This document shows, piece by piece, positions 11,216 to 24,103 of a stretch of 64,000 bases of DNA (position 1 is the first letter of the stretch; every line of letters begins with the position of its first letter). The DNA comes from Casuarina equisetifolia. Taxonomy: Eukaryota; Streptophyta; Magnoliopsida; Fagales; Casuarinaceae. The DNA is taken from contig CM052354.1 in the NCBI GenBank assembly GCA_028551475.1, positions 24,265,258 to 24,329,257 of the forward strand, given 5' to 3'. Made by a program: the position numbers and the translations under genes. A model generated the notes under the pieces. It had not been told where the DNA came from. It was given only the letters and a program-made list of their open reading frames with translations, and ran no database searches.

Positions 11216-13671
11216 GTAGAGCCGACGGGTCGTCTTTCTCCCATTTTCTTCCTCTCTTTCATTGGTCTCCATGATGCAAGTTTTAATCAATCTCTAATGA
11301 GATCACAAGCCCAGGATTTGCATAGTCAGATCTAAAATACCAAATAAATATTAACAAAATAAAATGAGATGAAAAATAAGAAATAATACTTTTCTTTTAT
11401 TCTTATGCACAAATGCAAAATTTGATTTTTAAATTTGGTAAATATCCTCTATTTTCATTTTGAAAGTACAAGCTCAATGAAGAACCTAAAGCACCTTTTG
11501 TTAATCTTAATACTCTGAATAGTATGCTTAAATATTGAGCTAGAAGATAAGACATAGTCTTAATCTTATGTGTTACCAAATAGACTCACTCATCATGGCT
11601 CTATTTAATTAACTACAATCCACACTAGTTAATTCATAATTTAAAACTTAGTCTCACTTTATTAGACCAACATTAATATAAGTTCACCTTATAATAAGCT
11701 TTACAAAAATAAGCTAACACATGAAATACAAGAGACCACTGAGCGTTTCACGAATTAAAGGAGTTCCCAGTGGCCAGCTGTTCACGAGAAGGACCGGGTG
11801 GTGGCTTCAGGACTCTCTCACTCTGGTCATACTGATCGATCTCCATACCCTCAGCGGTGGCCGGCTGTTCTCGGGAAGGACCGGGTGGTGGCTTCGGGCC
11901 AATTCTTTCAGCAGCAACAGGACCCATGGGGCTTGTAGCGTCATCATAATTCGAATCGGTTGAATGAAAAGTTCGTGAAGGTACAACGACCACTGGGAAA
12001 TGTGAGAGCATTTCCACCACCTGCGACATTGACGGCCGTGCGTTGGGCTTTTCATTTGTGCACACCACAGATACTGCTATCACGTATTTCACTTCCATTT
12101 CATTGAACTCTAATAATGTAGAGTCCACAAGGCCAACTTCAGAGTCGTTTTGACATAAGCGCGAAGCCTGAGAAGGATACAGGTTCTTAGGCTTCAGAAG
12201 ATAATATGCAAACGGTAGCATGGTGTATTCCAATTACAATGAGTCTACCGTCAAAGAGATATTATATAAAGGTGGTAGATATTGTATGAAGCACAAGAAA
12301 ATTGTTCATACCCATGAAGGAAGAGATTCTTCCAAGGTTGGGTCACAACATTTCCTCCCGCTAACGATCTCTTGGACCACAACACCAAAGGAATACACAT
12401 CAGCCTTCTTCGAAAGCTGGCCTGAGCGATAGTACTCAGGTGCCAAGTACCCACTACATCAACAACAATCATATGCCAAATTCAGCACAACATAACTCAT
12501 AAACAAAGAGACAATAAAGGATTTTATACTTCACAAAGAGATGACGCCTAATTAAGCATTCATCATCTTACCAAGTTCCTGCAACTTTGGTACTTATGTG
12601 GGTCTTTGTATTATCAAAAGGTTTGGCTAACCCAAAGTCTGATATTTTGGGGATGTAATTGCTGTCAAGTAAGATGTTACTAGCCTTCACATCTCGATGT
12701 ATAATTCCAAGCCCAGAGTCCTCATGAAGATAAGCTAGACCTTTTGCTACTGCCAATAATATTTCTTTCCGTTCTGGCCAACTGAGATCCAAACTTTTGT
12801 CCCCTGCCTCATACAAGCATATAAGACTTAATGTACTTAGTATACAAACTCTAAACACATACACAAACACTTATATCTATACATAAAATTGCATAGTATA
12901 AAATTATATATACACTTATACAAAGAGAGATTGAGAAAAAGAATAGAAATACATCCACATACCACCTAATGCTCGATCAAGGCTTCCATTTTCTAGAAAC
13001 TCAAAAACAAGAATTTGTTCATCCCTCTCATTGCAGTACCCATACAATTTCACTAGGTTACGATGTTGCACAGAAGACATGGTAGTAATCTCACTTTTGA
13101 ACTCTTTGCTTCCTTGGCGTGATCCTACAGCTCGTTTCTTCACAGCAATTGCTTTCCCATTTAATTCTCCCTATTCAATACAAAGTTGAAAAATAAAAAT
13201 AAAAAGGTAGAAAGAAACCATCATCTGATGTTCCAAGCAAAACTTAACAAAAAAATCATCTTGATTGTTAATGATACTCAATTATTCCTAATGCCAAAAC
13301 AATTTGAAGAAACTAGACTCCCAAATGTCATTGTTCATATTGTGATTCCCATAGTTACCAAGTCTAATAGATACTAGTTAGATAACTTTTGTTCAACATT
13401 CCATTTAAGAATATTTGTTGAAGAAAATACCACAGTTATAGAATGCTTCTTCTTTCATCACACTGAGTGTAGAAAACAAGTTGTATCGAAGAGTTCTAAT
13501 CCTATGTTATTTAAAAAAAGAAATACATATTTGTTATTATGTAAGACCAAATAAAGCCAAAAGAAAAAAGATTTAGTTATAAGGAAACTCATATAGGTAT
13601 TCAATTTATGAAAAGTTATGTGGATTAGAAAAGAAAAATACATTGTGTTTTTTTTATTTGATAGTGAACTT
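11216..13671 (-). repeat. Tandem duplication, unit 2 (RLK kinase 3' half)
   Basis: Second copy of the unit at 8748-11215. It is 12 bp shorter because of one indel near 13285. This copy is joined to the rest of RLK-B: its right end continues into the intron that leads to the P-loop exon at 14102-14217. That makes it the probable original location. Confidence 0.9.
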
Positions 13672-16600
13672 AGAATAACTTTCAACTCTAGCTATGATCA
13701 AAAGGATGCCATAATAAAATTGCATATCTAGAAGAGCTAAAAATGAAAAACAAATGGCACATTGATATCTTTTTTCGAGCCTTCCAATCCTTTCATCATA
13801 TTACTTCACCACTTCCAATTGCTAGTATCTTGCCAATCACACTATAATTTCTCATATTAAAGTGAGGAGTGCATGCTATTTCATAAAGCTGGGTGGGGGA
13901 ATGGAAATATGGAGGAAAATTAATAAAAAAGAAAAAAAAAAGAAAAAAAATGGTTAAAGGAGATGTTACAAGTTGTGGTTAGTGACTGCTTGAAAACTGC
14001 AATAGATATATAACAGCAACACAATTTATATAAGATAGTTAAGTTCAAGATACAAGTGTAGTCTCAGCCTTTATTTTACCTTCGTTGGAATGAGGACTTA
14101 CCTTATAAACAGGTCCAAATCCTCCCTCTCCCAGCTTATTAGCAAGATCAAAATCTTTTGTAGCTCTCTTCAGTTCTTTGTAGCTAAACTGGTGGAGTTT
14201 AGGCATATCCAAGATCTCTGCAATTTCAGCATAAACACAGGTTTATCTATATTTATAATCAATTTGCTTGAGTTGTTTGTGAGTGAAAATGCTAGATAAC
14301 TTTTATCTCTTAAATTGACATTTCTTCTAGTTGCATATTAACCATCAGTGTATCATAGAAAATGTAGGACTGAATATGGGAGGTTCAGCAGCAAGAACAT
14401 ATAGGATGTTAGTCTGTAAATAAAATGGGGCTTCGACAGCGAGGTAACATTCAATTCCACTACTCTTTGGTGATATATGTGTGTGCCTCTGTTTTACTTT
14501 CAGAGACATTGAACATGTCCTGATAAAACTTCCTTGATGTAGCTATTGTTATAAGCATGATATGATACACTGCATTTTGTACTTAGAACAATATGCAGCA
14601 CGCACAAGCCCCCTCACTATACATGTTTGGCAAATCACAAATGGGTAACAATTATATATATAGGCTGAAAATGAACTTTGACAACAAGCATGGATGTGCA
14701 ACCCCATTTGTGACTTACCCTTTTGTGTCCTTCCTTTAAAAAGGCGTGAGATCACAGAGGCACATAGCAAGAATAAAGCTGCAACACCAAAAACATAAAA
14801 CATCGGAAGAGTCCTTTTCCTGTTGCTGCTTAGACGTTTGTTATCAGCAGTGGGGAGGGAAAAACCTATACATATGCAAGGCTATCAGTAAAATGAAAGT
14901 AACAATATTTACGAATTGTAATTTTAATTTTGAGACCATAATACCTTGGGTAACACAGATGCCAGAAATAGAAGTTCTTTTTTTTTTTTTTCCCACCCAA
15001 AAAAGATGGGCATCAAGGTAGTTTTATGATACTTGGACCCTAAATTCCTTCTAAATGGCTCGTAAATGGACTCCACTTGCCTCCTTTTTTATGTCAAAAT
15101 TCTTTAAAAGTAGGCAAATTCAAAATATAAAAAATGCCGAAGAAAGTCAATCTTTGATTTTTTAAAATTTGCAAAGTAGATTTCTTTAAATACCATTCAT
15201 TGTCTCAAAGGACACGATAGAGATTTTATATAATCGATTTTATTTGGTTCCATTCGTATAATATTTGGTTCACTTGATCACTTGATCATTTACTATAAGA
15301 AGTGACAAATAATTACAATTTAAAAAATAATAACGACAATTCCCCTCTCCCCAAAAAACTTTTATGCATTTCAATATTCAACTTGGGTTGAAGTCAGAAG
15401 CATAATCAAGTTTATAACTCCAAATTATGAAAAAAAAATAAGGTACACAATAGTTAAACTCATCTATAAATTCAATATTTGACTTAGCAATCAAGGATAA
15501 AAGGTTGACATTTTCAAAGTCAAGGTCACACCTGTCTTAATGACCGATAGTGATGGCTTCCATTGCCAATGCAACTCTTTTGTAAAACCTATTCTTTGTA
15601 TTTATCAATGATAAGTGGTGCTGCAATTTCTAATCTAGCTCTTTAGAGAGATATACCTAATTTTATAATTACTTTGAGATTGAGTGTTCTTCTAACTTGT
15701 ACTATATTGATATCAACATTTCCTTAAAAATTGTAGTTCCACTACTTATGTTCTTCCTAGAAACAACAATCCCTGAGTAGAATCATCTACTTATTTGCCT
15801 CAATGTCTACTAATTCTTTCCAATCTTGTACTCAAGGATAGATCTTTAACTGTACTTACGTTGTCTGGAGTCTCGATTGCAAAGAAATCTCCGATGTAGG
15901 CAATTCCATCCTGAAGGCAAAGTGCTAAAGAAAAAGTAAATGCATGTAAAAAAAACAAAAAATTGTATTTAGTGGTGCACATGAATTGTAAATTATAAGC
16001 AACTACATACATTTCATAATAACATTCTTATTAGGATTAAGCTTCATTTTTGTTAAGGTAAAACTTACTAAGCATTCTTCTAATAATATTGACACTTGTT
16101 GCTCTATTATAACAAAGAATTCTTTGAATGGGGTATACCTTTGAACCATCCACTTCAAGGTAAGAATTTCAATCGACAAGTCACTAAGAAACTGAAATCA
16201 ATCCTCAATAGGAAACCAAACTTCTATAGAAGAGACATATTATATTTGTATGTGTTGTTGAATCTAACCTTATTCTACTGTATCTTTTTTTTTTTTTATG
16301 TTTTATAGTATGTTATGATTATTAGAGAAAAAGAGTTACCATAACTTGTTCTCTGAGTTAAAAACAGAAAATTAAAATGAGTTCATATAATAAGATGAAA
16401 ATTAGCATGTTTATAGTCCTCATGACTTAACATTTTCCAACACTGTGACAGCCATCATAGACAACTTAAGTAGTTGACCTAAGACAAATGTCACTGAGAC
16501 CAATAATATTTAAGTGGATTGAAACATAAACTTGTTTTGTTAAGAATTCATCTTGGCAAGAGATCAACCAATAAAAGTAAAATATAAAATGTGGAGAGAT

Positions 16601-19600
16601 CTACTTGCAGTCTGAACTTTCTGTTGTAAAGTTGTTGCCATCTAGGTTCCTGCATCATATACACCAAATAATCAAAATGTCGGGTTTATTTATAAAGGAA
16701 TGCAGAGCATGAAAAGAAAATTTTCAAAATTCAAGATTTTTCATTTTGTTAATAAAAGAGTGTTTTCGAAGTGTAATACATACGAAAATATTGGAAATAT
16801 TGATAGAAATATGCGTAATAATTAGAAACAGGTGTACTGTGAAGTTAACATACAGTTGTAAATTTTGTTGGCTGACCCAAAAAGGAAAGCTTCCTCCTAA
16901 ATTATTGTAAGACAGATCACTGCAAGCACAACATCACAAAACATTAGATATAAGTTCCATCCAATCAGTGTTCAGTACTAGATAGGCATTAGTCGAGTAA
17001 CATCAATTCATTGGAACAAATTTTGACTCAGTTTGGAATTCAAGACCTCTATTTTCCATTTTTTCCTTTTCAATATGCACTGAAAATCCCAGAAAAGGAA
17101 AACGAAATACTTAAACCATTTAGAGTAATCAACAGTTTCTCAAATTAAAATCAAAATCTTGGATTAACTGAATGCCCTGCGTAGATTTATTATCTCGCAA
17201 TGTGAAAAACCTTCTATGTTTGGTATGTCTCAATATATAGGAATACACTTAGATGAAACAGTATCTTAAGATGTGTTATTCGGGCTATCATACACAATGA
17301 CAAATAATATGTCCTCAATAAGTGACACGATTTTGTACTACTGCTCAACATCAGGTAATATTTAAATTCTATTACGCAGTTCATGAAAACCTACTCGATC
17401 AACCAAAAGGGAAACTTTTACAGTTGAAAACCAGTTGCTACACAACTCCATTTTTAATGCATCACACTCTCGTCAATACACATCTTGTCTTATGTACTTA
17501 CATGTTAAGAAGAGTCGTAACTTTTTGTGCTAGGAGGGCCCCATTTAATTTATTATTTCCAAGGAACCTAATGACGAAGGAACCAACATTCTTCAATAAA
17601 TGGAGGACTTTGGGACATATACTACACAACTTAGGAGATAAGATATATTACTAGTGACTGAGCGAGCCCAACTTGAAAAGAGAATCTGGAATCTATCTCA
17701 TTATATTGTTGAAGCTCAAGTCCTTGAAAAGAAATAATATTGTCACATGGATGGATAAAAGGTAATTTCCACTTTGTTATCTACAGGAAGCAATTAGCTT
17801 CATGCAAGCGAAGCTGACAAAAGAATGATCGGGCCAAGGATGAAAAATATATAAATGAAGATGAGTTTGGAATATTATGCTCATTAAAAATAGGGTTTGC
17901 TCACATCACTTAAGTTAGGAAAAATAACCCCAAAGCTATGCCAAAACCTGAACATAATGTAAATTTAGGCACAATCTTACATCTATTGTTGAATATTCAA
18001 TTTGTTCTAGTACAAACTGAATATTGAAACTAAAATGGGATTGTTGGAATCAACTCTATCATGTACATCAAATTATTTCAGCCATCTACAAAACTATTTA
18101 ATATTGACGTATTCCAAACTAGGTTGTCTCACTTATAAACTTGAGTCACATAGTATAAGCTTCATTAGAACTATTTGCAAACTCTTCATTAACCTGCTAA
18201 AATTGAAAATTGAAATCTATTGATTTTGCATTACTTATATAAAAAATAAGAAGTTAATCTTTTTACTAGAACTTACATTTGATCTAAATTCACTAAATTC
18301 CCAAGCTCCAATGGTAGAGAACCCGAGAAGTTATTTGATGAAAAAGACCTGCAAATTAAAATTTAACAAGTGAAACAAAACCTTATTATAAGCCAAGGAT
18401 TTTATTCCTCAGGTTCAGAGAACCGAGATCAAAATGAAATTTAGGAAGTAACAAAACAGATATGCTATTTTGTGGAAACGCCTGCTTTCTGACCTACTAC
18501 CATGTAAAGATAAAGGCTATAGGAACAAATAGCTCTCACTTTAAGAGGACGACAAATATCTTTACGAAGCAGCAACACCAACAAGAAACCACGTAGATGA
18601 GTAACAGATTTGGGAATGAGGATGACTTACAATGATCTTAAATTAGTAAGCTCTCCAAGTTCCTTTGGAACCTCCCCGGATAATGCATTAAAGCCAAAAT
18701 TCCTAATCCATTAGAACATGAGGATAAACAGGACAGGTTAAATAGTGCTAATGGATTATGCTCTCAGACTTTCAATTTAGATTTGGGTGAGCTTACAAGT
18801 ACTGCAAACGAGTCAAGTGGCGGATTGATGAAGACAGGTTACTTGTCAAGTAATTTCGGCCCAAATTCCTATAAGAAATAGAGGAAACTTTGCATATTTA
18901 ACATTGCCCAAGTGGAGGGACCATTGTCAAAAACTATCACAATGCATAATATTCATTTGGATGATATTGTGCACCACAATTTCAAGGTATAAATTCAATT
19001 CTAGCTTACAAGAGAAAGAAGGTAACCAAATTCAATTAAAACCAAGTAAAACAAAGATTTATAGAGCTATACAGATTGGTAAGGAAAGTTAGAGTCCACA
19101 GCTCCTCTGGGATTATACCAACAACATTCAAGGCATAGACCTTCCTGCAAGAAAAAAATTCAGAAGGCAAGTAATCGTTCAAACAAATAATTCATACATG
19201 CAAGATTCAAGATATTTTAATTTTCTTGAAGTTTTCAAGGCTATTTAAAACCAAAATGTGGATCACCATGTTGAAGGATTGTTCTCCAATTTGAGTCATA
19301 AGTTCTCAAGTTTGATGTGAATTGTCATTGAAGTTGTAAAATTGTAAGCATAAGCAGTGGTGGTATATGAACTCTTGCTCTAGAATATTAGCAAAAAATG
19401 ATGCCGATATAAAAAAATCGGATATCGGTATGTTGAAACAAATTACAAATTCAGGTGACACCTAATAGAAAACCGAAAATTATGGACAAAATCCACTAAA
19501 AATAGATAAATACACTGGATGTTAAGAGATAATCTTTTAAGCCCCATTACACCAAAGCTTAAGTTACATAGACATTATCAGCCTCATAAATTGCCAAGTC

Positions 19601-20654
19601 GCTGCCCACCTAAGAGGCGTACGTTAAACCATTGAATCTTTCAAAATATATATATATATATATATTGGCTGGTTTCAACACATATTTTTTATTACATAAA
19701 GAATTCCAAATTACCTATGTAACAAGAAAAAAAAACATTCCTTTTACATTAAGGACGCTCAAATAAATTACTGATTGAGATTGAGACAATTTTCAACAGA
19801 AAATTATGTTACTCAAATTTCCATTATAAATTATGCTTACTGAATAGAGCAAAAGCATAAAAGAGAAAGGGTCATACAGTTGAGTGATGTGACAAGTAGC
19901 GTTACTGTCATATGAGCAGTCGCATTTGATTATGGGATTGTAATGGACGTCGTCTAGGGAGGTTGAATCTATGGCGGCTCCACTGCATGGCTCCCCACTT
20001 ATATTCCATTGATTTGGAGTCGCTGAGATACCCCATTTGTGAAAGATCGAATTCAAAGCTCTCACTGCCATAAAAAATTCACAACTATTTAACTTCTATG
20101 AGCATGGAAATCACCTATATATGTTTCTATAAATACACGCGACAAAAAATTGATTCTTTAAATATAGAAAGTTTAGGAAAAGTTAAAAAAATAATTAAAC
20201 ACATTCCCCTTAGAAAGAGAAGAAACAGAACATGAGAAGTGAACTAAAATTGAAAATCGGACAAACAGAACATGTGTGACGAAAATGATCGCCAATGCTG
20301 AAGCATCGGAAGTCAAGAGGTTGATCGATGAAGATGATGAACAGCAGAAGACTCGGAAATCGGGATCTTTCTGGGGTAAACAGAATGACCGTAATAGTTT
20401 CTTTATCGTACTAGCTGCTAGTCATACACTGAAAAGACAAGCACTTAGCACAACAGACGACACGCGTATGTCCGGGTGTTCGCCCGACACAAAGAGAGGA
20501 GAGAGAGATATATACCTTCCGCGGGGGCAGTGACAGCCGAGGCTTCACTTTCAGCTTGAACCACCAAGGCCAGAACCAAGATGAAAGCAGGATAAAAAGC
20601 ATAAAGCAAGACTGGTAACCATACCGCCATCACTTTCCCCTTCCCTAATGACAT
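11748..20654 (-). pseudogene. RLK-B: LRR VIII-2 receptor-like kinase, damaged ectodomain, intact kinase exons
   Basis: It runs from a signal exon 20654-20516 (MSLGKGKVMAVWLP, AFILVLALVVQAES) through 20064-19878 (IFHKWGISATPNQWNISGEP) and LRR exons near 19145, 18860, 18705, 18350, 17735, 17575, 16925 and 16660. Next come the TM exon 14865-14719 and the kinase exons 14217-14102 ([12 protein letters not shown]), 13170-12963, 12803-12572, 12453-12312 and 12167-11748. Compared with RLK-D it lacks LRR exons 7-11 and the main malectin exon. The second malectin exon (about 15090-14950) has in-frame stops, and so does the LRR exon near 17735-17665. The kinase part is intact: Lys in AIAVKK, HRDVK and DFGLA. 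The C-terminal tail has two KPPPGPSREQ repeats. A full receptor is unlikely; a truncated kinase product is possible. Confidence 0.8.
19647..19665. repeat. (AT)n microsatellite in RLK-B intron
   Basis: A short run of alternating A and T lies in the intron between the second and third exons of RLK-B. RLK-C, which otherwise aligns here, has no such run. Confidence 0.9.
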
Positions 20655-20689
20655 TGATCTGCCAAACAGAGAGAGCAAGGAGTTAGGGA

Positions 20690-23600
20690 CTGAGAGAGAG
20701 AGACACAGACCCAGACAGCCGGAGACAGCCATCCCAAATCTATAAGGTCCCAAGATCTACCGTTTTCCTTTTTGTAATGTATTTTTCAGCATGACAGTTC
20801 TGACAGGACCGGTCAATGTTCTGTTAGAAAATCTGGCTTGCGGGTCAAAGGGGTGTTGCTTATTTAAGTTTCTTAAAGCCACTTCAAATCTTTGTTGGAT
20901 TTGAAGTGTTAGCGTTTTCCTTCATGCTTTCAGCACATCTAGGCAACATAGATATGGGTTGAGGAGCTCGCGGATTTAGCATTTTGAGAAGCACTGTAAC
21001 TCTTTTATCTTGCTTTTTTCACGCTGTTGACACACTGAAAAGAGGAAGAGAAGAGACATTGTCTGAAAGAAAGTGATTATGGTGTAAGCATTTGAATCGA
21101 GCTTTGTATGTGTAAAAAGGAAATTTGAGCCCAAAATTAAATCAATCATATATTAATGTAAGAACGAGTTAAAGACAATGAACAAGTTTCCAGGCTCCCA
21201 ATGTTAAACCCCGACTCGACAGGGCTTTGATTCAACAGGCCTTGACCCTTTCCCCGAGAAGAGAGCTTGGTGGGAGCAGGTAGGCAACAACATTCTGCCA
21301 GTTTGGACTCCGTCATCCACCGCCGCGATACTTTTCCAATACAATATTAGATAAGGTGGCCCAGGGGCACGTGCATACTTTATAGAACCTACTCAGCAGA
21401 ACAACTGGACAAAGGTGTCTCTCCAAAGATTAGGGTTTGAGAGATTCTGCATTCCGGTTTCATACGCAAGGGTTCTCGTCAAGGAGATTCTGCATTATGC
21501 TTATTTTAACATGGCGGCGGTGACAGGCCAAGTCAAATGTTCCACCATTGGGCGGCTCGATTCAACAAGCCACTGACACTGAGCCAACCCATGCAGTATA
21601 ATTAGTTGTTGAGACTGGGATATTCAAACTTTTTCATTGACGGTTGTTTCAGTCCCATAAAGCGAGCATTAAACGAAGGGGGGTTTTAAATGGCTAATTT
21701 ATGAGCCATTCCTCATTCGGTAGGTGGGGAAAACGTGTTACTGATGCGTGATCAACCACATCCGCATTCAGGAACAAGGACAGACAATTAGTTAGTTTGG
21801 TTGCAATCATATATCCTTAAACAAATTACTAATTGCGTGCGTACTTAGTCTTGCAACTGGGCCACCACCATCGTGCTTAGTAGCCGTTAAGGAAGCAGAC
21901 AAGGAGACAAGAGATGTCAATGATCCTTGAAAGGATAAGAGGGCGAAGGGATTAAGAAAGTGGGAGGAGGGGGTGAATAAATCAATGATCCTTGGTTATT
22001 TTACTTGTGAATGTTCCATCGATGGATAAAAGGAACTATTGCTTTATATCAAATCAAGGATGGAACTAATCTTTGTCCAGAGGTTTGTTCTTTTTACATC
22101 TATATTTTTTTTATTTAACCTTTTTATTAGTGACTGATTGGTATTAGTAATTTCCTAGTTTTGAACCCAACATAACATGCCATTTTTTTCAATCTTAAAT
22201 TCTTAAGCATAAAGGTATAAAGAGAAGGTAGATGAAAGAGTAATAATTACTATTTTTTCCTTGAAAAGTTTTCTTCTCTTTTCTTAAAATTCCAAGCTAT
22301 TCTCTCACTTCATTCAAAGATGTGTATCAAGCTGTAATTTTGTATTAATAGTATAAAATTTTAAAAAATTCAACATACTAATAAATTGGTAATGTATGAT
22401 ATATATGTAAATTTTAACAAGTCTCATTATCTTGGACATGAGAACACACGTCTTATATAATGTATAGGCATGTTATACTTTTTGTATTTAGAAATATATC
22501 ATTTTTTACAAACACGTTTTAAAAGAAAAAGTGAGTGTTATTAATCTAGTATTAGAGTTTAAGTTTCAGGTAAAATAACTTTAAACTTGTAAATTAATAT
22601 TTGTGAAAAGTGCAGTTCCCATACTTAGAACAAAGAAGTATGTTGAAATATGAATTTCTATGTCACATTGTTAATATATCAACCTGTTGTGCTTCCTATA
22701 TGGAGATGTGCTTTTATACGGACCTTATGGTTGGGTTCATGTCTCTGGATTTCTCCAAAGTCGGTACCTCATCAAGTAGCTATTCTCATGATGATCAAGC
22801 ACCTGTTCAATTTTGGACCCATCACACGGGAACCCCCCATCTTATCAAACGTATTTGTCTTCATCAACTAGATTAAACTCTAGGACTCCGCCGTTCAGGA
22901 GAATCAGGAGAAGAGGTGATGGCTCTGGTCGTCACCTCTAGAGGCCATTGAACTCATTAACGATGGATTTGAACTTTTTTTAAAAAAAAATGGTTGGTGA
23001 AGATATTCAAATTTATTTAGTAGCCTAAATATCCGTCCGCTGATTTTTTTTTTCTTTTTTTAAATGGTTGGTGAAGTTATACGAACGTAAATTGTAGCCA
23101 ATTAAGTTGCTATTGATGTTTTCTCGTTATTAAAATATCATTTTAAGTCCGTTACATCTAACATTGTTATGGATTGAGTTGACGTGGTAGCCACATGGCT
23201 ATCATGGTGGAAAATTATCAGTCATCCTCTACAACATATAAGCTACCCTGCTAATTTAAAGTAGGAAAACTCTTTCAACCTCATAAAATCCAGCATATAC
23301 AACAGAGAATTTTTCAATATTTGGCCAACAATTCCAACACTGTCGGATATATAAGTTTCCTTTTTCATCTTGTCAATCTAGATGTATATAAGGTTTTCTA
23401 TTCTTTGGCCATCATTTGTTGTAAACACGTAGGATTCATCTTCTTCCCGTAGCCTTTTATATTATGATTTTCTTGTAACCAATTAAAGCAAGCGTTATCT
23501 AGCAATCTTGTGTCAATACCCAGTAAAGCACATCCTAAAAACTATCTCTTAGAAAACTGCAGCTTAACACCACAACAGTCCCTCCGACTATAATAGGTCT

Positions 23601-24103
23601 TCCCCATTCCACAAATCACCGAGAATTATTCTTTTAATTATAGGATTTTTTTCCCCTCTTTAATCTCTAGAAGCGCTCTAGCCAAACATCAGTATTCAGC
23701 CACCCAGAAGCACATAGCAGCCAAACATATCAGATGGCGCCCTGGGTTAGCCTATGTTAGCAACTACTTCATTATTACGATTACATTAGGTTAACTCGCC
23801 TTTGCTCTGTTGTAGTTAAGGTGACTTAGGACTTCTTGGTCCCATGTTTGACACTTTTCATCCCAAAATCTCCTTTTATCCAATAATAATTAAAATTAAA
23901 AATTAAAAAAAAAAGACAATCACATAGACTTTCATGCCTTGGCTTCAAATACAGCCTTATTATAACAGCCTTATTGGAAAATTCATTTTACAGTCAAATA
24001 TATCTAAATTGGCTTAATTACTTATTCTCCCAGGAATTGAAGAATAAACAAAGTTTAAAATCTGGCAAATGAAATAAAAATCAAGAACAGTATGAGAATC
24101 TTC
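20690..24103. other. RLK-B to RLK-C intergenic region with shuffled blocks
   Basis: It contains no convincing gene but has several blocks shared with other RLK intergenic regions. 21150-21320 matches 41345-41510; 21850-21970 partly matches 54370-54440; 22000-22300 matches 55580-55850. 22430-22690 matches 40930-41150; 22700-22880 matches 40580-40770; 23740-23790 matches 41540-41590. A relic of the SCI1 intron-3 end lies at about 23020-23060. The first part is the RLK-B upstream region and the last 170 bases are the RLK-C 3' flank. Short frames at 22610-22876 lie in shared blocks and show no family signature. Confidence 0.6.

Noticed and set aside
19793-20071. Reading the RLK-B N-terminal exon as a separate small gene
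   Set aside because: It has a good acceptor and donor and is in phase with the signal exon upstream and the LRR exon downstream, so it is exon 2 of RLK-B.
22610-22876. Possible small gene or organelle-derived insert in the shared spacer block
   Set aside because: I tested it against plastid photosystem proteins from memory without a match, and its copy at 40580-40770 does not keep one reading frame. Kept as a repeat only.
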